Below are positions 1-5,760 of a stretch of 5,846 nucleotides of DNA, piece by piece; position 1 is the first letter of the stretch; the number at the start of each line of letters is the position of its first letter. The position numbers were made by a program, and so were the translations under genes. The notes beneath the pieces are model-generated. The model was not told where the DNA came from, did not search any database, and saw nothing but the letters and a program-made list of their open reading frames with translations. Source of the DNA: Anaerolineae bacterium (GTDB taxonomy: Bacteria > Chloroflexota > Anaerolineae > Aggregatilineales > Aggregatilineaceae); the NCBI GenBank assembly GCA_016929355.1, contig JAFGJA010000455.1, positions 1 to 5,846 of the forward strand, read 5' to 3'.

Positions 1-437
1 ACCGAACCCGGTTCAAGGGCGAGCGTACCTGTGTGGGATTGGATGCCCAGATAGGGAAGATTTTCCGAGTCGATGCCTAAAATTTGAGCGTAGTTGACGT
101 AATTCTCGGCGAATAATTCGCCACTGCTGGGATAGGCCGCGATGGGAATTACCGCTTGCACACCGGCAATCGCCTGAAAATTCGACACGGCGGCGGCGTC
201 AAGTTGTGGAATTTCTTCCTCCGCTATGCCGCGCTGCCGGTCTGGATACACGCGAATCTCGGTCAGGGCTTGGTTGCTACCTAATCCCGCTTCGGCGTTT
301 TCCTGCAAGCCAATCGTCATGGAAACCAGAATGATCACGGTGGTGGTGGCGACCAATACACCCCCGGCGGTCATGATCAGCCGAGGGCGCGCGCGCAGCA
401 GATTGCTGATCGCCAGCGAGAGCAGATCGCCCAGCAT
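1..437 (-). CDS. MacB/FtsX-type ABC transporter permease, N-terminal part (runs off left edge)
   Basis: The first 145 codons of an integral membrane permease, open to the window edge. It begins with a cytoplasmic amphipathic stretch (MLGDLLSLAISNLLRARPR), then one transmembrane helix at about residues 20-43 (core GGVLVATTTVIILVSMTIGL). An extracytoplasmic segment follows that resembles the start of a MacB periplasmic core domain, with the phrase EIRVYPD after the membrane segment. FtsX-like permeases of this family normally carry three more helices after that domain; they would lie outside the window. The ATG follows the TAA of the upstream surface-protein gene by one base (TAATATG), which points to translational coupling; no strong Shine-Dalgarno is visible. 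Paired with the ATPase at 3055-3738, it should form a mechanotransmission-type ABC complex that moves or remodels extracytoplasmic substrates rather than importing solutes. The substrate cannot be told from the sequence. Confidence 0.85.
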   Translation of the reverse strand, partial: MLGDLLSLAISNLLRARPRLIMTAGGVLVATTTVIILVSMTIGLQENAEAGLGSNQALTEIRVYPDRQRGIAEEEIPQLDAAAVSNFQAIAGVQAVIPIAAYPSSGELFAENYVNYAQILGIDSENLPYLGIQSHTGTLALEPGS

Positions 438-438
438 A

Positions 439-3051
439 TTAGCTGCCCAAACCGAGCAGTCCGCGCAAAAGGCGGCTGATGACATCCCCTTCCGGTTCTG
501 GCGTTGGGGTTGGTGTGGGGACGAAGACCGGAGGGGTGATCGGGTCTTCGCGCACCGGTGGCGGTGGTGGTGGCTCAACCGCCTCTGCTTCATACACAGT
601 GATGAGTGTATCGTCCCGGTTCAAATCGTTCAGATAATCCAGCATGACAGTGACCGTCATCGGCCCGGCTTCAAGTGGCATGATCAGCGCTGTAAGGGTG
701 GTGCTGCCGCCTGTTTCCAGCAGTCCGATAAAGGTTTGTTCGCCTTCAAATATTTCGGCATTTTCAGCTTCGACACGGGCGAATGTGAAGTTAATATCAC
801 GCTGCCCGGTATTGATCAATGTGAGTTCTAGCGAGGCTGTGTCACCCGTTTCGATTATGGATGGCAGAGGCGTATCTACCTGGATCAGCACGCGCGGCGG
901 CCTGATCACAACAATGCTGGCTCCCAGACTGATTTCGCTGTCGGTATTGTTCGGTCCTCGGTATTTAAGCGTGATTGGCAGTTGGTAAATCCCGCTTTCG
1001 ACACTGCCATTAACCATAAAATCCTGGGTAAACTGCACCGTGTTTCGATTGCCGTCTAGCGCCGCAAAGTAGACTGTTCCGCCCGACCCCACTGGAATAA
1101 AGGGGCGGCTTGGATCAGCCGCAGTTTGTGAACTGTTGAAGTTGACCAGCAGATCATTCACTGCCGCGTTGCCGACATTGATCAGGGTCAGGGTCAAGGT
1201 AAATGATTCGCCCGGTTGGACAAATTCCTGCCCGAAATCATAGGAATCAAGCAGCAGCAGCGAGACAGGGGTATCGCTCGCGGCTATAGCAATGGTCATG
1301 CTGCCCGATTCCTGCCGGGTTTCGCCCGCCTGGAGATAGGAGATCGTGATCGATTGTGACTGTGGCCCGGCGGCGGCGGCTCCACTCACCACGAGCGATA
1401 AATCCCGGTTGATGCTGCTTCCGGCGGGTATATCACCGATAGGAAAACTCGATCCTTGCGGACCGGCTAACAATACCCCTTCATTTGCGCCGATTTGCAG
1501 GAGAACCTGCTGGGCATTTTCAGTGCCCGTGTTGGCGATTTCCACATTGACGGTCACAGATTCGCCCGGTTGGGCGGGGTTGGGCTGGACCGTATAACTG
1601 GATAGCGACACCTGAGAAACGGCGACTACTGTCTCAACCGTTGCGTTTAATGTCGCTGATGTGCTGTAACTGCCGCCGTTGAAATCCCGGTATGCGATGG
1701 TGACGGGGATTGTACTTGGTCCGCCTGTCGCCTCGGTGGATGCCGTTGCGCGCAGGGATACGACGGCGTTGCCGCCGGGGCGAATGTCCGGTAGCAACAC
1801 TGTCGCTTGATTGCTGGCGGGAATAAAATTGCTACCCGGATCGATGCTCATCGAAATGGCCTGGGCGTATTTGTTACCGATGTTGACCACCTGTACGGTA
1901 AATGTCACTGTCCCGCCCGGTGCGACGACGCGCGGGCTGACGGTGTAATCGTGGATGAGCAAGGATGGTTCACCGGGCACGGGTGAAGGAGTCCAGGTGG
2001 GGGTGGCAGTGGGCAGGGGCGTGACTGGAATTTTTGAAACGCCCAACAGTCCCGGTAGTGTCACCGTGCCGCCCGCCGGATCGCTGGCTTGCAGAGTGTA
2101 ACGACCCGGCACTACTGAGGAAGGAACCAGCGCGGTCAGAGTTGTGCTGTTGATAAAGGTTGTGTCGAGCAAGCCCTTGCCTATCAAGCGAATGGTGGTG
2201 TTGGTGGTGAAGTTCGCCCCATAGATTGTGACGGAAGACGCTTGCCCCCCTGTCACCCATTTAGGCTCGAAGTTGGTCGCCTGAATGGGCGGAATCGGGG
2301 TATGAGTGGGTGTGTTGGTGGCGGTAGGCTGCGGTGTGGCGGTGGGGGGCACTACCTTGAGTGGCTGGCTGTAGGTTGCCATGCCTCGCACCGGATCGCT
2401 GACTTGCAGCGCGTAAGCCCCGGCGGAAACCGTGAGCGGCACTGCCACCGTGATCGTGTCGCTGGTTACTGAAATAATCGTAAGGTTGCCAAAGCCAACC
2501 AGATTGACTGTTGTGTTATTGGTGAAATTTGCCCCATAGAGTGACAAAACCGCCGTTTGCCCACTGGTGATCTCGGTGGGTTCAAAGGTTGTTACCTGGA
2601 TCGGTGGGATTGGGGTATTGGTGGGGGTTGGGGTGTCAACTTCGGCAATGGGCATAACCTGCAAAGGAGTGGGGAAAATCACCGACGCGCTCATGGGATC
2701 GTTGATCTGGATGGTATATTGCCCCGGACCCAGTGTAGCAGGCAGAACAACTTGAAGCAGTTGTGCTGAGACAAATTGAGCGGGCACATGGCCGAAGCCA
2801 GTTAGCGAAACGGTTGTGTTAGCGGTGAAATTGACCCCATGAATGGATAAGGTGATATTTTGCCCCCCGGTGATCGTTTGGGGTTCAAAGTTGGTAAATT
2901 GAAGCGGTGGCACACGGGTCTGGGTGGGATCAGGCTCCGGCTCGGATTGTTCCAGTTGCGTCTGGATTGGATTACCTTGCACGGGTAAAACACTGATCGC
3001 TGAAAAAACAACGAGTAACACCAAAGCGCCGAGAGCCGTTCTATACCGCAT
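439..3051 (-). CDS. Large secreted multidomain protein: three IPT/TIG-like and four CARDB-like modules
   Basis: 870 residues, predicted exported. Residues 1-26 form a signal peptide (RYR, then a hydrophobic core, then about SVLPVQG) with no lipobox cysteine. Three IPT/TIG-like repeats lie at about 50-135, 151-235 and 256-340, each with the pattern FEP..(V/I)T.GQ and G.NFT.NTT...G.G. They are joined by Thr/Pro linkers such as PTPTNTPIPP. Four CARDB/NEW3-like beta-sandwich modules follow at about 363-475, 479-590, 596-716 and 720-820, marked by PG or TG, then V.(I/V)(V/I/A)N(I/T/V)G. The C-terminus has a proline tract (PPPPPP, PTPTPTPEP) and a short amphipathic tail (ISRLLRGLLGLGS). The whole protein has no cysteine, no LPXTG motif and no C-terminal membrane anchor. 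It starts 3 nt after the ATPase gene and ends 1 nt before the permease ATG. COG1361-like proteins of this architecture are known beside MacB-type transporters, so a role as extracytoplasmic partner is a reasonable inference. The exact function is unknown. Confidence 0.88.
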   Translation of the reverse strand: MRYRTALGALVLLVVFSAISVLPVQGNPIQTQLEQSEPEPDPTQTRVPPLQFTNFEPQTITGGQNITLSIHGVNFTANTTVSLTGFGHVPAQFVSAQLLQVVLPATLGPGQYTIQINDPMSASVIFPTPLQVMPIAEVDTPTPTNTPIPPIQVTTFEPTEITSGQTAVLSLYGANFTNNTTVNLVGFGNLTIISVTSDTITVAVPLTVSAGAYALQVSDPVRGMATYSQPLKVVPPTATPQPTATNTPTHTPIPPIQATNFEPKWVTGGQASSVTIYGANFTTNTTIRLIGKGLLDTTFINSTTLTALVPSSVVPGRYTLQASDPAGGTVTLPGLLGVSKIPVTPLPTATPTWTPSPVPGEPSLLIHDYTVSPRVVAPGGTVTFTVQVVNIGNKYAQAISMSIDPGSNFIPASNQATVLLPDIRPGGNAVVSLRATASTEATGGPSTIPVTIAYRDFNGGSYSTSATLNATVETVVAVSQVSLSSYTVQPNPAQPGESVTVNVEIANTGTENAQQVLLQIGANEGVLLAGPQGSSFPIGDIPAGSSINRDLSLVVSGAAAAGPQSQSITISYLQAGETRQESGSMTIAIAASDTPVSLLLLDSYDFGQEFVQPGESFTLTLTLINVGNAAVNDLLVNFNSSQTAADPSRPFIPVGSGGTVYFAALDGNRNTVQFTQDFMVNGSVESGIYQLPITLKYRGPNNTDSEISLGASIVVIRPPRVLIQVDTPLPSIIETGDTASLELTLINTGQRDINFTFARVEAENAEIFEGEQTFIGLLETGGSTTLTALIMPLEAGPMTVTVMLDYLNDLNRDDTLITVYEAEAVEPPPPPPVREDPITPPVFVPTPTPTPEPEGDVISRLLRGLLGLGS
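2032..2904 (-). repeat. Three tandem TIG-coding repeats in the surface-protein gene
   Basis: Three related units of about 255 bp at roughly 2032-2286, 2347-2601 and 2647-2904, separated by Thr/Pro linker codons. They are visible at DNA level too. On the plus strand, stretches such as GTGAAATTTGCCCCATA near 2522, GTGAAGTTCGCCCCATA near 2208 and GTGAAATTGACCCCATG near 2825 recur at matching positions. The units have diverged, so this is an old internal duplication rather than a recent one. Confidence 0.75.
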
Positions 3052-3054
3052 CTA

Positions 3055-3738
3055 TCACAAATCCTCAATGCTAATAATCCGGCCATCTGCTAGCTGAACC
3101 ATCTGATCGGCATACTTAGAAATTGCCAGATCGTGCGTGACAACGATGATACTTTTGCCGAGTTGATCGGTCAGATTGCGCAGCAAACGCATGACGGTTT
3201 GCCCTGTTACGCTGTCCAGCGCGCCGGTTGGTTCATCAGCCAGGATGATGGGCGGATTGTTAAATAAGGCCCGCGCAATGGCGACGCGCTGCTGCTGCCC
3301 GCCTGAGAGTTGATTCGGGCGATGGTGAAGGCGGTTGCCCATTTTGAGCAGGTGCAGCAGGTATTGCGCGCGTTCTTCGCGTATTTCGGATGGAATTCGC
3401 TTGAAAACGCCCGGCAGCACCACATTTTCAAGGGCGGTCATTGTTGGAATCAGATGAAATGTCTGGAAAATAAAGCCGATACTTTGCTGGCGAAATTGAG
3501 CCAAATCTTGCGAATCCAGCAGGTGTAATGGTTGTCTGTTGACAACAATTTCACCCGTTGTGGGACGGTCCAGCCCACCGATAAGATGGAGCAAGGTGCT
3601 TTTGCCGGAACCGCTTGGCCCCATAATGGCGGTAAAGCGCCCTTCGGCGAGCGACAAAGTGACATTATTAAGCGCTTTAACTTGCTGGTCACCGATCATA
3701 TAAATCTTACTGAGGTAGCGCACGCTGATGGCCGTCAC
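3055..3738 (-). CDS. MacB/LolD-type ABC transporter ATP-binding protein
   Basis: A complete 227-residue nucleotide-binding subunit, the usual size for this family. Walker A is GPSGSGKST (40-48), the Q-loop glutamine is Q92 in FQTFHL, the signature is LSGGQ (144-148), Walker B with the catalytic glutamate is IILADE (164-169) followed by PTGALD, and the switch histidine is H202 in VTHD. LSGGQQQRVAIARAL and the PTGALD D-loop are typical of the MacB/LolD/FtsE branch. The start is GTG at 3738, supported by AGGGA 9 nt upstream and by the family N-terminus (I.VRYLSKIY...G...VKALNNV). It begins 4 nt after the Yip1-like gene stop. Its stop is TGA, followed directly by TAG and the ATG of the next gene, all in one frame. 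It should power the permease encoded at 1-437. All catalytic motifs are intact. Confidence 0.96.
   Translation of the reverse strand: MTAISVRYLSKIYMIGDQQVKALNNVTLSLAEGRFTAIMGPSGSGKSTLLHLIGGLDRPTTGEIVVNRQPLHLLDSQDLAQFRQQSIGFIFQTFHLIPTMTALENVVLPGVFKRIPSEIREERAQYLLHLLKMGNRLHHRPNQLSGGQQQRVAIARALFNNPPIILADEPTGALDSVTGQTVMRLLRNLTDQLGKSIIVVTHDLAISKYADQMVQLADGRIISIEDL
3063..3066 (-). promoter_or_regulatory. Possible Shine-Dalgarno for the surface-protein gene
   Basis: GAGG on the minus strand, 11 nt before the ATG at 3051, inside the last codons of the ATPase gene. The spacing is slightly long, so this is a modest call. It supports the ATG at 3051 as the start, which is also the codon giving a complete signal peptide. 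Confidence 0.4.
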
Positions 3739-3742
3739 GGTT

Positions 3743-4480
3743 TTAAGTCCCTAGCACCGTCGGCAAAAAAATTGCCAACGGAATCCAGATGATCAGCACC
3801 AGCAGACACGCCCACCGTTTACCCGTCAACGCATACCGCGCGCCAAAATACAATAAGAGCAGGTTCCACAGCCAGAAAACTGTTAATTGTTCCGCCAGAG
3901 AACGCGCCGCCGTGCGCAAGGCGCTGGGATAGTCGGCATAGCCCGGCAGTTCGTTGATAACACCGGATACACCCGCCGCACCTGCTGCCCCGCCCGCCAC
4001 ATAATAGATCAATTGCCCGCCCGCCATAATGCCGAGCGGCACGCTGGCCCATACCACGACCTGTAAGTTTTTGCCAAAACGTGGGGGATGCCCCGCGAAT
4101 AAGGGGATAACCGCCATGAGCATGATTTGGATCAGCCAGTACAAAATGATGATGCTGGCTTGCGTGAGGCCAATTGAGAATTGATCCGTGAATGAGTCTT
4201 GACCCGCTTCGGATAGCCCTAGTTGGCTTGAGGCGGGGCTATCTGAGGCATTTTGTTCGGTAAGTGATTCGTACCGCACAGCGCTGAAGCCGGTTAACCC
4301 CAAGACGAGGATCGATACGCCTACCCAATTGCGCGTATTTTCAACCCGCGCGAGTGCGCGAAAAAACAAGCGGGGTTGGAACACTAATAACCAAATCTGT
4401 TTCCATAACCCTCGTGGCAGTCTGGTGTGTGTTGTGGTTGGATGTGGACCAAGATATGGCTGTTGGCTTGTGCTGTTCAT
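3743..4480 (-). CDS. Yip1-family-like multi-pass membrane protein
   Basis: A 245-residue integral membrane protein from the ATG at 4480. A TTG at 4501 would add seven residues (MIVPARP), but neither start has a clear Shine-Dalgarno. A polar Pro/Thr-rich N-terminus is followed by WLLVFQPRLFFRALA, the W..VF.P..FFR pattern seen at the start of Yip1 domains. About five membrane segments follow (numbered from the ATG): 52-69, 108-129, 139-162, 200-215 and 223-242. A polar loop of about 35 residues lies between the first two, and a Gly/Ala-rich stretch (VAGGAAGAAGVSG) between the third and fourth. Its role is unknown. As first gene of the operon, 4 nt before the ATPase, it may be an accessory membrane component of the transporter or a membrane-organising factor. 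The Yip1 assignment rests on pattern and topology, not on a search. Confidence 0.75.
   Translation of the reverse strand: MNSTSQQPYLGPHPTTTHTRLPRGLWKQIWLLVFQPRLFFRALARVENTRNWVGVSILVLGLTGFSAVRYESLTEQNASDSPASSQLGLSEAGQDSFTDQFSIGLTQASIIILYWLIQIMLMAVIPLFAGHPPRFGKNLQVVVWASVPLGIMAGGQLIYYVAGGAAGAAGVSGVINELPGYADYPSALRTAARSLAEQLTVFWLWNLLLLYFGARYALTGKRWACLLVLIIWIPLAIFLPTVLGT
3748..3752 (-). promoter_or_regulatory. Shine-Dalgarno deciding the GTG start of the ATPase gene
   Basis: AGGGA on the minus strand, 9 nt before the GTG at 3738, located in the last codons of the Yip1-like gene. It supports the GTG rather than the ATG at codon 14, which would cut off the conserved first beta-strand. Confidence 0.55.
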
Positions 4481-4534
4481 TGGGCGAGCCGGAACTATCA
4501 ATTTGGATGTTATGAAATGACATCGTAAACAATG

Positions 4535-4550
4535 GCGCTAATTCTAGCAC
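4535..4550. repeat. Imperfect 16-bp palindrome in the operon leader
   Basis: On the minus strand GTGCTAGAATTAGCGC: arms GTGCTA and TAGCGC around GAAT, with one mismatch as DNA (a G-U pair as RNA). It lies about 15-30 bases downstream of the transcript start predicted from the promoter at 4573-4601, where a repressor site or a 5' leader hairpin could act. TTGTGC also occurs twice just upstream on the minus strand (4550-4563), as a short direct repeat. No U-tract follows, so it is not a convincing terminator for the sugar-kinase remnant. Confidence 0.35.
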
Positions 4551-4572
4551 AAAAATGCACAATTGCCTTTCT

Positions 4573-4601
4573 ATAATGTGGTCGGGTCTGGTTTCTGGCA
4601 A
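4573..4601 (-). promoter_or_regulatory. Candidate sigma-70-type promoter of the transporter operon
   Basis: On the minus strand, a -35 box TTGCCA (4601-4596, 5 of 6 to TTGACA) and a -10 box CATTAT (4578-4573, 4 of 6 to TATAAT) are separated by exactly 17 nt. The transcript would start near 4566, leaving a leader of about 85 nt before the ATG at 4480. It sits in the only gap upstream of the four-gene operon, 10 nt past the stop of the kinase remnant. The -10 box is weak, so this is a candidate only. Confidence 0.45.
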
Positions 4602-4610
4602 ATGTTCCAA

Positions 4611-5323
4611 CTATCTTGTTTCTGCGTTTGCTATGAATGCCTGTACGGTTGGCAGCGATTGTGCCCCGGCCATTGGTCCCTGGGCGGTAATCGCCAGTGC
4701 GCCACAGGCATTAGCGAAGCGTGCTGCTTGAATCGGCGAATCACCAGCTAACCAACGCGCCAGAAAGCCCGCATCAAAACAATCACCGGCTCCTGTTGCG
4801 TCGATAGCCTGGACCTTGTAGCCGGGAACGTGTTCAGAATAGTCCTGCGTATGAACCACGCAGCCCTGTTCCCTTTGTGTGAGGATCACGATTCGCTCTG
4901 GTTTGCCCGCTAGCAGGGTAGTTATGGCATCTTCGGCTGTTGATTCGCCAGTGAGTAAACAGGCTTCTTCCGCAGTGGGGATAATCACATCCGCCGCTTC
5001 GACAAAAGGCGCGAAGGCGGTACGGGTGTGTTCAACGGGCATGAGTTGCGGGCGGAGGTTGGGATCAAAGCAGAATTTAGCGCTGTGTGCCTGGGCAAGT
5101 TTTAGCGCTTGGAGGCCGGTGTTTAGCTCGTCATTGTGAATGGAGAGTGTTGATCCATCAAGAGCAGCACGCCCAGATCATCAAACAGGGTTTCGGTGAG
5201 GAGCGCTGGCGAAATTTGCTTGGCGGCGGCATGGCGTACATGAAACACAAAATCGCGTGAGCCATCGGACGCCTACGCAACGAAGGCTGCGCCAGTTGTG
5301 TATGCACTCAGAATGTGAATCCC
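4611..5323 (-). pseudogene. PfkB-family carbohydrate kinase, truncated and frameshifted
   Basis: Remnant of a sugar kinase that would phosphorylate a sugar or sugar acid using ATP. The C-terminal half is intact: FDPNLRP (about 5076-5056), IPTAEEACLLTGE, and the catalytic anion-hole motif DATGAGDCFDAGF (4802-4764) with the GAGD base aspartate, ending in TAG at 4611-4613. Upstream, kinase-like protein is readable in two frames. YTTGAAFVA (about 5305-5276) is followed by an in-frame TAG (5273-5275), then ASDGSRDFVFHVRHAAAKQ and LTETLFDDLGVLL. A one-base frameshift at about 5160-5165 leads to LDGSTLSIHNDELNTG. About 237 codons remain of the usual 300-330. The N-terminal 75-90 residues are missing and replaced by IS sequence at about 5323. 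The ATG at 5042 follows PNLRPQL and is an internal codon, not a true start. The sugar specificity cannot be assigned. Confidence 0.85.
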
Positions 5324-5721
5324 TTGCGTCCCTTGATTTGCTTGCCAGCGTCATAGCCCCGCGGCCCCCTTTTTCTGTCGTTTTGACGGATTGGCTGTCG
5401 ATAATGGCAGCACTGGGTTGGGCTTCTCCGATAGTTGTACGTAGTTTTTCGCGTAGGGCGGCATTGATACGCTCCCAAGTCCCATCAACCCGCCACTGGC
5501 GAAAGTAATCGTAGACCGTTGACCACGGCGGCAAATCATGCGGCATCAACCGCCAAGCGCATCCGTTCCTCAATACATAGGCGATGGCATTGATGATTTT
5601 TTCTTCGGGTGTGTTCATTGGGGCGTCCGCTCGTTTTCGGTTTTGGTACATAGGCTTCAATGACGGCCCATTCTTTATCGTTCAAGTCGGTGGGATAGGC
5701 TTTGCGGGACATTGGTCTCAT
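5323..5721 (-). pseudogene. IS5-family transposase (DUF4096 N-terminus), two frameshifts and C-terminal truncation
   Basis: Remnant of a DDE transposase. It opens with MRPMSRKAYPTDLNDKEWAV (ATG at 5721, or a second ATG at 5712), the usual start of the DUF4096-type N-terminal domain, and continues to SGRPNEHTRR. At an A6 run (about 5596-5601) the reading moves +1 to IINAIAYVLRNGCAWRLMPH, DLPPWSTVYDYFRQWR, DGTWERINAALREKLR and AAIIDSQSVKTTEKGG. The aspartate in IDSQS is the first catalytic acid. A second one-base loss in the G/C run at about 5363-5369 moves the frame again, to PRGYDAGKQIKGRK. Homology ends there, so the second aspartate and the glutamate of the DDE triad are absent. Split orfA/orfB organisation with recoding at an A-run is known in some IS5-family groups, so the first shift might once have been functional. 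The second shift and the truncation make the copy dead. Confidence 0.85.
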
Positions 5722-5734
5722 CCGTTTTTAGGCC

Positions 5735-5740
5735 ATTATA
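5735..5740 (-). promoter_or_regulatory. Perfect TATAAT box inside the IS end
   Basis: TATAAT on the minus strand, 14 nt before the transposase ATG at 5721, embedded in the presumed terminal sequence of the IS. No good -35 hexamer is found at 16-18 nt spacing (TAAGAG at 17). It may be the -10 of the transposase promoter and could now drive transcription into the kinase remnant. Confidence 0.3.
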
Positions 5741-5760
5741 CCCACTTTCCGTACACGCTC

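Larger units (their letters stand above)
5323..5760 (-). mobile_element. Truncated IS5-family insertion sequence
   Basis: The 5' part of an insertion sequence, read on the minus strand. Its outer end is probably near 5760, where GAGCGTGTACGGAAAGTGGG resembles an IS terminus and precedes the transposase start by about 40 nt. The inner end is lost: transposase sequence stops at about 5323-5326 and kinase coding sequence begins at once, and no inverted copy of the 5760 end is visible there. Target-site duplications therefore cannot be checked. The small size (about 440 bp), the loss of the 3' half and the frameshifts show that it cannot move by itself. Confidence 0.75.

Noticed and set aside
547..580. 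GGTGGCGGTGG-type trinucleotide-rich tract
   Set aside because: It is explained by the codons of the polyproline segment of the surface protein and shows no sign of being a separate repeat element.
226..831. Plus-strand open frame of 201 codons across the permease/surface-protein junction
   Set aside because: It is antisense to two well-supported genes, has a biased W/R-rich composition (RWRWWWLNR) that mirrors the proline tract on the other strand, and shows no domain or ribosome binding site.
644..988. Plus-strand open frame of 114 codons
   Set aside because: It is the antisense shadow of the CARDB-like modules. Open antisense frames are expected given the codon bias of the real gene.
1970..2260. 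Minus-strand 96-codon frame inside the surface-protein gene
   Set aside because: It is an alternate frame of the TIG and linker region with His/Arg-rich, low-complexity sequence and no recognisable family.
4572..4577. Perfect TATAAT on the plus strand
   Set aside because: No supported plus-strand gene lies downstream and there is no -35 box at proper spacing. The same bases contribute to the minus-strand -10 candidate.
4611..5042. Intact 143-residue kinase starting at ATG 5042
   Set aside because: The same frame continues upstream through FDPNLRPQL, which is core PfkB sequence. The ATG is internal, and the protein would lack half the fold and most of the substrate site.
5181..5660. A 159-residue transposase as one intact protein
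   Set aside because: Only its central part matches the family. Before IINAIAYVL and after TEKGG the correct family sequence lies in other frames, and the C-terminal third is out-of-frame kinase sequence.
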